From an uncultured Clostridia bacterium (GTDB lineage Bacteria > Bacillota > Clostridia > Christensenellales > Borkfalkiaceae): 64,000 nt of DNA. The position numbers and the translations under genes were made by a program. This document shows, in pieces, positions 58,244 through 64,000 of this stretch. Location of the stretch: contig CALVWR010000002.1 of the NCBI GenBank assembly GCA_944367565.1, forward strand, positions 62,001 to 126,000, given 5' to 3'. The notes beneath the pieces were generated by a model. It did not search any database. It was given only the letters and a program-made list of their open reading frames with translations, and was not told where the DNA came from. Numbering within the stretch: the first letter of the stretch is position 1; each line of letters begins with the position of its first letter.

Positions 58244-59920
58244 ATGCCTGTTATCAGCCTGACGGCGGAAAACTTTGCGGAACTTTATCAATGGAAATAT
58301 CTGACGATTTATCTGGCGATCAGCGCGCTCAATACCGTTTTGCTTCTTTTTTCTTCGTCGAAATTTCTGCTGGCGTTTCAGCAGTGTGGCTATAAAAAAC
58401 GCGAATATTCGAAATGGTTTATGAGCCGCAACAATGCGTATATTCTGCGGCTTGGGGTGCTTTGCGTTCTGGCGATTATGTTTTTCTGCGTGCTCTGTAC
58501 GACGTTTGCCGGCATCGTCGGCGTATTTGCCGCGTCGTATACGGGATTTGCCTCTTATATTCTGTTTGTGGTCGTGTACATCAACACGGAGCGGCATGTC
58601 AACGCGAAAGTGCAGCTGAAAAAAACGCGGCGTATGGTACGGCTGTGCGTGACGTACTGTCTGTTTCTTTTTGCCATGACGTTCGGGGTGCTGACGCTGG
58701 CGAATTTTATTGCGTTTCTGGTACGCAGTGAGATTCTCGCGCTGCTGATCATGTCGGTAATCTGTCTAACGCCGTTGATCGCGCCGTTGATTCTGATGCT
58801 TGCGGCGCTCGTCAACGCGCCGTTTGAAGATCTGAATAACCGTCGGTATATCAACCGCACGAAAAGAATTCTGGAAAATTCCGACGTCATCAAGATCGGC
58901 ATCACGGGCAGTTTCGGCAAAACGGGCGTAAAGAATATCCTTGCCACAATCCTTTCACAAAAGTACAGAGTGCTTGCAACGCCCGCTTCCTACAACACGC
59001 CGCTCGGCGTGGCGCTTGCGGCGAAAAAACTCGACAGCACGCACGACGTGTTCATCGCGGAAATGGGCGCGCGGCATGTAGGGGATATTTCCGATCTGGC
59101 GAGTCTCGTCAATCCGCAGTACGCCGTTCTTACCGGCGTAAACGATCAGCATCTCGAAACCTTCAAGACGGAAGAAAATATCCGTCTTACCAAATTCGAA
59201 CTCTTTGAACATCTTCCGGAAAAAGCCTGCGGATTCTTCAGTGCGGATAACGAAATCAGCAGGGAACTGTTTGCCGACGCCAAATGCAACAAATACCTTG
59301 CCGGCATCACCGGCACCTTTGTCCATGCGGAACAGATTGCGCAGTCGGAGAGCGGCTCGTCCTTTTTGCTGAAGTTCGAAGGCGAACGCGCGGTGCGGTG
59401 TAACACAACGCTGCTCGGCAAGCATAATATTAGTAATATATGTCTCGCGGCGGCGGTCGCCTATAAAATCGGGCTCACGCCGAAGGAGATCGCGGAAGGC
59501 GTGAACCGGCTCAAGGCCGTGAGCCATCGTCTTGAAATGGTCACCAACAATAAGGATATCCGCATCATCGACGATTCCTATAATTCCAATCGGGACGGCG
59601 TGAAAGCGGCGCTGGAAGTTCTTTCGGGATTCGAAGGACGGAAGATCGTGCTTACGCCGGGGCTGGTGGAGCTGGGAAAAGACGAAGCGTACGCCAATTA
59701 CGAAATGAGCAAAGCGATCGCCGCGGTAGCGGATATTCTGATCGTGATCGGAAGGCATAACGGGGATATGCTCATCAAGGGCTGGCTGGAAAGCGGCAGG
59801 AGCGGCGACGATGCGTTTTTTGCCAAAAACTTAGCGAAAGGAAACGAAAAGCTCAATGAGATCATGCGGGCGGGCGACGTTGTCCTGTTTGAAAACGATC
59901 TGCCCGATACGTATTCGTAA
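58244..59920 (+). CDS. murF: Membrane-anchored MurF-like ligase
   Basis: 558 residues from ATG 58244 (AAAGGAGG). Residues 1-190 form about five membrane helices in place of the usual soluble UDP-MurNAc-tripeptide-binding domain. The Mur ligase ATPase core starts at the P-loop GITGSFGKTGVKN (219-231; usually GSNGKTTTK), then FIAEMGARHVGDI, LTGVNDQHLETF, and the C-terminal domain with DDSYNSNRDGVKAALEVL. The core is of MurF type, adding D-Ala-D-Ala to the stem peptide. ddl follows, supporting that role. Confidence 0.85.
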   Translation: MPVISLTAENFAELYQWKYLTIYLAISALNTVLLLFSSSKFLLAFQQCGYKKREYSKWFMSRNNAYILRLGVLCVLAIMFFCVLCTTFAGIVGVFAASYTGFASYILFVVVYINTERHVNAKVQLKKTRRMVRLCVTYCLFLFAMTFGVLTLANFIAFLVRSEILALLIMSVICLTPLIAPLILMLAALVNAPFEDLNNRRYINRTKRILENSDVIKIGITGSFGKTGVKNILATILSQKYRVLATPASYNTPLGVALAAKKLDSTHDVFIAEMGARHVGDISDLASLVNPQYAVLTGVNDQHLETFKTEENIRLTKFELFEHLPEKACGFFSADNEISRELFADAKCNKYLAGITGTFVHAEQIAQSESGSSFLLKFEGERAVRCNTTLLGKHNISNICLAAAVAYKIGLTPKEIAEGVNRLKAVSHRLEMVTNNKDIRIIDDSYNSNRDGVKAALEVLSGFEGRKIVLTPGLVELGKDEAYANYEMSKAIAAVADILIVIGRHNGDMLIKGWLESGRSGDDAFFAKNLAKGNEKLNEIMRAGDVVLFENDLPDTYS

Positions 59921-59978
59921 ACAGAGGAAAAAATCGGAAAAGCACCAAAGCGAAGAAAAAAAGCGGAGGTGTTTTTTT

Positions 59979-61088
59979 ATGCGTAAAAACGTTTTGGTGG
60001 TTTTCGGCGGACAGAGTACGGAACACGATATTTCCGTGCTGACGGGGGTGATGTGTCTGTCCGCGCTGCAAAACGAAAAGTATGCCGCATATCCGGTTTA
60101 CATCTCGAGGGAAGGAAGCTGGCATTGCGGCGAAGAACTCAAAGAACTTGAATTTTATTCCAGGAAAAGCCGGCTGCCGCAAAAGGTCTGTCTTTTGGGC
60201 GGGGACAATACCCTTTATAAGATCGGGAAAAACGGGAAATTAAAGCCGATGCTGAAAACGGCGTGCATCGTGAACTGCCTGCACGGCGCGCGGGGAGAAG
60301 ACGGCGCGCTTGCGGCGATCGCCGCGCTGTGCGGGATCGCGCTCGTCGGATCGGACATGACGGCGTCGTCCGCGGCATTCGACAAGATCGCGACAAAACA
60401 TATCCTGAAGGGGTTGGGCATCCGGACGTTGCCGTATGTCAGGCTGGAAACGGAGGACGATCTGGACGATGCGGAAAAGCGTTTCGGGTATCCGATGTTT
60501 ATCAAGCCGGCGCGGCAAGGTTCGTCCATCGGCGTGAACAAAGCGGAAAACCGCGCGGAAGCGGAACGGAGCTTCAACAAAGCGCGCAAATTCGATACGA
60601 AAGTGCTGGCGGAGAAATTTGCGGACGGCAAGCTGGAGATCAATGCGGCGGCGTATCGGGGAAAGGACGGAATCGTGGTATCGGAATGTGAAATGCCGGC
60701 GACGGAAAACCGTTTTCTGACCTTTGAAGATAAATACATAAAAGGAGAAAGGCTTTTCCCCGCACCCATTTCCGCGAAACTGTCCGACAAGATCCGTGCG
60801 CTTACGAAAAAAGTGTACGAGGGACTGGACTGTTCCGGCATCGTGCGGGTGGATTTTCTGATCAGCGGCGGAGAAGTCTATGTCAACGAGGTCAATACGG
60901 TACCCGGTTCGCTGGCGTATTATCTTTTCTGCGATACCTTCCGCGACTTTTCCGCCGTACTCGACGAACTGATCGAAGAGGCGTTGCGGCAATCCAACGC
61001 CAGGCAGACGCTGATCGGCAGGTTCGATTGCAATATTTGGGAAAACGCAGGCGTAAAGGGCGGTAAACGCTTTGACAAAAAGCGATAA
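59979..61088 (+). CDS. ddl: D-alanine--D-alanine ligase
   Basis: 369 residues from ATG 59979 (GCGGAGG). ATP-grasp ligase: [14 protein letters not shown] at the N-terminus, [37 protein letters not shown], omega-loop FEDKYIKGE, and Mg/ATP site [10 protein letters not shown]. Joins two D-Ala made by Alr for use by MurF, encoded directly upstream. The 3' end contains the promoter of the next gene. C-terminal 30 residues are a basic tail. Confidence 0.94.
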   Translation: MRKNVLVVFGGQSTEHDISVLTGVMCLSALQNEKYAAYPVYISREGSWHCGEELKELEFYSRKSRLPQKVCLLGGDNTLYKIGKNGKLKPMLKTACIVNCLHGARGEDGALAAIAALCGIALVGSDMTASSAAFDKIATKHILKGLGIRTLPYVRLETEDDLDDAEKRFGYPMFIKPARQGSSIGVNKAENRAEAERSFNKARKFDTKVLAEKFADGKLEINAAAYRGKDGIVVSECEMPATENRFLTFEDKYIKGERLFPAPISAKLSDKIRALTKKVYEGLDCSGIVRVDFLISGGEVYVNEVNTVPGSLAYYLFCDTFRDFSAVLDELIEEALRQSNARQTLIGRFDCNIWENAGVKGGKRFDKKR

Positions 61089-61100
61089 ATCGGATATAAT
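61072..61100 (+). promoter_or_regulatory. Promoter of icd, inside the end of ddl
   Basis: TTGACA (61072-61077), 17-bp spacer, TATAAT (61095-61100). A perfect consensus overlapping the last codons of ddl. Confidence 0.88.
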
Positions 61101-61137
61101 AAAACCGAAGAAAAAACGAATAAACGGAGAGAAACGG

Positions 61138-62337
61138 ATGGAAAAAATCAAGATGACGACACCGCTTGTAGAGATGGACGGCGACGAAATGACCAGAATA
61201 TTGTGGCAGTGGATCAAGGAGCTGCTGATCGAACCGTTTGTGGATTTAAAGACGGAGTATTACGATCTCGGACTGAAGCACAGGGACGAAACGGAAGATC
61301 GGGTGACGCTGGAATCCGCGGCGGCGACGAAGAAATACGGCGTGGCGGTGAAGTGCGCCACGATTACGCCCAATGCGCAGAGGGTGGAAGAATACAATTT
61401 AAAAAAGATGTGGAAGAGTCCGAACGGGACGATCCGCGCCGCGCTGGACGGCACGGTATTCCGCGCGCCCATTCTGCTCGACGGCGTGACGCCGTATATT
61501 CCCACATGGAAAAAACCCATCGTGATTGCACGTCACGCATACGGAGATATCTACAAGGCGGTGGATATGAAAGTCGGCGCGGGAAAAGCGGAGCTGGTCT
61601 ATACCGACGAAACGGGAAAGGAAACGCGCATGACGGTGCATGAATTTGACGGTGCGGGCGTGATCATGGGGATGCACAATACGGATAAATCGATCTATTC
61701 GTTTGCGAGGGCGTGTTTCAATTACGCGTTGGACATGAAGATGCCGCTGTGGTTTTCGACGAAGGATACGATTTCCAAGGTATACGATCACCGTTTCAAG
61801 GACATCTTTGCGGAAGTTTACGAGAACGAATATAAAGAGAAGTTTGCCGCGGCGGGAATCGAATATATGTATACGCTGATCGACGACGTCGTGGCGCGGA
61901 TCGTGCGTTCGGAAGGGGGCGTCGTGTGGGCGTGTAAGAACTACGACGGCGACGTGATGAGCGACATGGTGGCGACGGCGTACGGATCTCTTGCCATGAT
62001 GACGTCGGTGCTGGTTTCGCCGGACGGGATCTATGAATACGAAGCGGCGCACGGCACGGTGACGCGGCATTATTACCGCTATATGCAGGGCGGGGAGACC
62101 TCCACAAACCCCGTGGCGACGATCTTTGCATGGACGGGCGCGCTTGCAAAGCGCGGAGAACTCGACAAAAACGCCGCGCTGGTTTCCTTTGCGAAACGGT
62201 TGGAAAAGGCGACCATCGACACCATCGAGGCGGGCGAAATGACGGGAGATCTCGTTCCCCTCTTTCAAAAGGAAGGCGTCACGCCGAAGAAACTCGAAAG
62301 CAGAGCGTTTCTTCAGGCAATCGCGGAAAGGCTTTAA
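61138..62337 (+). CDS. icd: Isocitrate dehydrogenase (NADP+), dimeric type II
   Basis: 399 residues from ATG 61138 (ACGGAGAG). Decarboxylates isocitrate to 2-oxoglutarate. Start [23 protein letters not shown], substrate loop [17 protein letters not shown], metal region [21 protein letters not shown] and [11 protein letters not shown] show the subfamily with eukaryotic cytosolic enzymes rather than the E. coli type. In a fermenting anaerobe it feeds glutamate synthesis. Transcribed from its own strong promoter. Confidence 0.95.
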   Translation: MEKIKMTTPLVEMDGDEMTRILWQWIKELLIEPFVDLKTEYYDLGLKHRDETEDRVTLESAAATKKYGVAVKCATITPNAQRVEEYNLKKMWKSPNGTIRAALDGTVFRAPILLDGVTPYIPTWKKPIVIARHAYGDIYKAVDMKVGAGKAELVYTDETGKETRMTVHEFDGAGVIMGMHNTDKSIYSFARACFNYALDMKMPLWFSTKDTISKVYDHRFKDIFAEVYENEYKEKFAAAGIEYMYTLIDDVVARIVRSEGGVVWACKNYDGDVMSDMVATAYGSLAMMTSVLVSPDGIYEYEAAHGTVTRHYYRYMQGGETSTNPVATIFAWTGALAKRGELDKNAALVSFAKRLEKATIDTIEAGEMTGDLVPLFQKEGVTPKKLESRAFLQAIAERL

Positions 62338-62350
62338 AAAAAAATTACGT

Positions 62351-62373
62351 CGCCGGCAAAGCGGCGTTTTTTT
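62351..62373 (+). terminator. Terminator of icd
   Basis: Short CGCCG/CGGCG stem (62351-62355 with 62362-62366) and T7. Confidence 0.8.
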
Positions 62374-62433
62374 GATGGAAGTATAATTTTCTTTCGTTCG
62401 GGAAACATTTCAGAAAAGAACGGAGGAAAGAAA

Positions 62434-63525
62434 ATGAAAAAATCGGGTTTGGCATTGATCGTGAGCCTGTTTCTGCTGAGCGCGGTCATGGCGGGATGCA
62501 ACGACGCGGGCGAACATTCGCACGAATGGGGCGCGGCGGAAGTGACGCGGCAGGCGACATATACGCGGGACGGAGAAAAGACTTACACCTGTAAAAGCTG
62601 CGGTCAGACGCGGAAAGAAGGGATTCCGAAACTGACCTTTACGGCGGATCTCACCGTCAGCGCGGGCGAGAGCATTTCGGCTGCGGTGGAGGCGGCGGAG
62701 GACGGGAACTTTATTCTCGTCGAAGCGGGAACGTATCGAGAACAGCTGAAGATCGAAAACAAGCGCGTGACGCTGATCGGACAGGGGACGGTCGTCGTTG
62801 CGGGACCGGAAGATTATTCCAAAATGGAAATCGTCGAAAAACCGGGAGGGGAGCAGCAGAATTACACCGCGCTCGCCCTGATCGTCAATGCGGAGGCGCT
62901 TTTGGAAAATATTGCGTTTACGGGCGATCCGGACAAGGCGGACATTCCTTTTCTGACGGCGGAAAACGCCTATTGCGGCATGGCGTGCGTCGATTCCGCG
63001 CTCACGTTGCAATATGTGAAAATTAAGGAAATCATTTATCCCGAACGGCCTTCGGGAATCCAGAACGGGAGGGGGCTGTTTGCCACGGCGACGCAGGAAA
63101 ATAAACCGCTGACGGTGCTGTATTCGGAGATTTCCGGCTTCAACAAAACGGGCGTTGTGGTCCGCGCGGGGGTTTCGGAATTTATTTTCGACGGCAACAC
63201 CGTCACGGGAGCGGGCAGCCAGACGAGAAACTGTCAGAACGGTTTGCAGGTGGAATGCGATGAGGCGGACATCAAAAACAATACCGTAAAAAATCTCGTA
63301 TACAGCAAGGAAGACGAATGGAATCACGCTTCGTGGGCGATCCTTGTATACGGGAAAGGAAAGGAAGCGACGAAGATCGGCGCCAATCTTTTCGACAACG
63401 TGGACAACGGCGTATATATCTTTGTCAACGGAAGCACGATACTCGGGGAAAACCAATATAAAAATCTTTACGAAGAAGGATATTCCCATTACGAAACGCC
63501 CGAAGAGGACGCATCCTCTTCATAA
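62434..63525 (+). CDS. Lipoprotein with right-handed beta-helix domain
   Basis: 363 residues. Signal peptide II with lipobox SAVMAGC (Cys 22), so anchored outside the membrane. Residues 28-65 contain a CKSCGQTRKEGI zinc-ribbon-like segment of the type found in clostridial surface proteins. Residues 70-345 form a parallel beta-helix (NFILVEAGTYREQLKI, SEFIFDGNTVTGAG, ADIKNNTVKNLVY, TKIGANLFDNVDNGVYIF), a fold of polysaccharide-binding or -cleaving proteins. No catalytic motif was recognised. RBS GGAGGAAAG. Confidence 0.82.
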   Translation: MKKSGLALIVSLFLLSAVMAGCNDAGEHSHEWGAAEVTRQATYTRDGEKTYTCKSCGQTRKEGIPKLTFTADLTVSAGESISAAVEAAEDGNFILVEAGTYREQLKIENKRVTLIGQGTVVVAGPEDYSKMEIVEKPGGEQQNYTALALIVNAEALLENIAFTGDPDKADIPFLTAENAYCGMACVDSALTLQYVKIKEIIYPERPSGIQNGRGLFATATQENKPLTVLYSEISGFNKTGVVVRAGVSEFIFDGNTVTGAGSQTRNCQNGLQVECDEADIKNNTVKNLVYSKEDEWNHASWAILVYGKGKEATKIGANLFDNVDNGVYIFVNGSTILGENQYKNLYEEGYSHYETPEEDASSS

Positions 63526-63543
63526 CGGCAGAAAACAGATGGT

Positions 63544-63571
63544 AAAAGCGCCGCAATTTTGCGGCGCTTTT
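63544..63571. terminator. Bidirectional terminator
   Basis: 13-bp stem AAAAGCGCCGCAA (63544-63556) with 63559-63571; A and T flanks serve both strands. Confidence 0.85.
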
Positions 63572-63590
63572 ATACATCGGTCTGCATCGT

Positions 63591-64000
63591 TCAGCGATGC
63601 ATTTTCAATACGTTGTGGACGATTTCTGCAGAAAACGGACGGTTTTCGTACAATTCCCCGTCGAGGTTGATCACGGGACAGCTTTCGCTTTCAATTTCTA
63701 TTTTTTCGCACAGTTCGATGTGCGCCTGTTTGATTTCGTTTACCTTTCCCTTTTTCAGTTTCAGAAGCGCGGGGATGAGTTTGAGACCTCGGATTTCTTC
63801 CACATAGACAAAATTCAGTTTTCCGTCGGCAATATCCGCTCCGGGCGCGATCTTCAGTCCGCCGCCGAACATACTCGCGTTGGCAAGCGCGGAGATGAAC
63901 GATTTATATTCCTTCTTTACGCCGTCGACCACGGCGGTGAAATGCGAACATTTATAGGTGAACAGCGCGCGGATAAGACTGTTGAAATAGCCTATTTTCG
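63591..64000 (-). CDS. Diacylglycerol/lipid kinase family protein, C-terminal part
   Basis: The frame is open from the right window edge to the stop at 63591 (136 codons), so the N-terminal catalytic domain is missing. The visible part is the C-terminal beta-sandwich of the DagK/YegS/LCB5 family: VVDGVKKEYKSFISALANASMFGGGLKIAPGADIADGKLNFVYVEE and CPVINLDGELYENRPFSAEIV. Role: phosphorylation of diacylglycerol or related lipid. An internal ATG at 63932 is not the true start. Confidence 0.88.
   Translation of the reverse strand, partial: KIGYFNSLIRALFTYKCSHFTAVVDGVKKEYKSFISALANASMFGGGLKIAPGADIADGKLNFVYVEEIRGLKLIPALLKLKKGKVNEIKQAHIELCEKIEIESESCPVINLDGELYENRPFSAEIVHNVLKMHR

Noticed and set aside
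1-64000. tRNA, rRNA, transposase, integrase or prophage genes
   Set aside because: Searched by eye for TTCGA arms with acceptor pairs, rRNA signatures and DDE/recombinase motifs; none was found.

Overview
The window looks like a chromosome segment of an anaerobic, endospore-forming Bacillota of the class Clostridia. Sporulation and germination genes (spoIIR, sleB, ypeB, a ylbJ-like gene) imply a spore former. Rubrerythrins, a CoA-disulfide reductase and pta-ackA acetate fermentation imply anaerobiosis. Trp T-box and FMN riboswitch leaders and consensus TTGACA-17-TATAAT promoters fit the phylum. Mid-range GC, the RNA-light layout and many intracellular plant-glycan glycosidases would suit a gut Christensenellales/Borkfalkia-like lineage, but that placement is a low-confidence inference.

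Layout: 1-4 kb is an oxidative-stress locus (CoA-disulfide reductase, Crp/Fnr regulator, two rubredoxin/rubrerythrin proteins, one a four-domain fusion). 4-17.4 kb holds a DUF3810 protein, an AraC/GyrI regulator and a plant-glycan region (GH78, an esterase-like protein, GH106, GH130, two URO-D-like proteins). 17.4-18 kb is an orphan transcription unit. 18-24.2 kb has a divergent Xre/DUF975 pair, then alr, 5-formyl-THF cyclo-ligase, a membrane protein, rsmD, coaD and a convergent ylbJ-like gene, then an AraC regulator divergent from a GH4 glycosidase. 25.7-39.6 kb carries a second Xre module, a first RarA, tmcAL, pta-ackA, DUF177-rpmF, a flippase-like membrane protein with rplI, a DUF1540 mini-protein, a GH28 glycosidase and spoIIR-sleB-ypeB. 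39.7-46 kb carries a third Xre module, a Trp T-box with a TrpB2-type gene, a second RarA and an AT-rich island. 46-64 kb is mostly housekeeping: lipoproteins, a CNNM/CorC protein, PEP carboxykinase, nadD-yqeK fusion, rsfS, riboflavin transporter, tsaE-tsaB-rimI, a membrane-anchored MurF-like ligase with Ddl, isocitrate dehydrogenase and the end of a lipid-kinase gene.

The most unusual features are: (1) a ferredoxin-rubredoxin-rubrerythrin-rubredoxin fusion with its own internal ribosome-binding site and start; (2) three divergent Xre/small-membrane-protein modules, each with its own palindrome placed inside the 17-18 bp promoter spacer and repeated about 29 bp away; (3) at least four genes whose ATG lies exactly 6 nt after a -10 box, so their mRNAs should be leaderless; (4) an unassigned transcript of about 460 nt with a perfect promoter and terminator; and (5) an attenuator-like leader before the CNNM/CorC gene.

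Metabolically, rhamnose- and galacturonate-type oligosaccharides would be cut inside the cell and fermented through acetyl-CoA to acetate. PEP carboxykinase and isocitrate dehydrogenase supply anaplerosis and glutamate precursors. No tRNA, rRNA, insertion sequence, prophage or CRISPR array was recognised.
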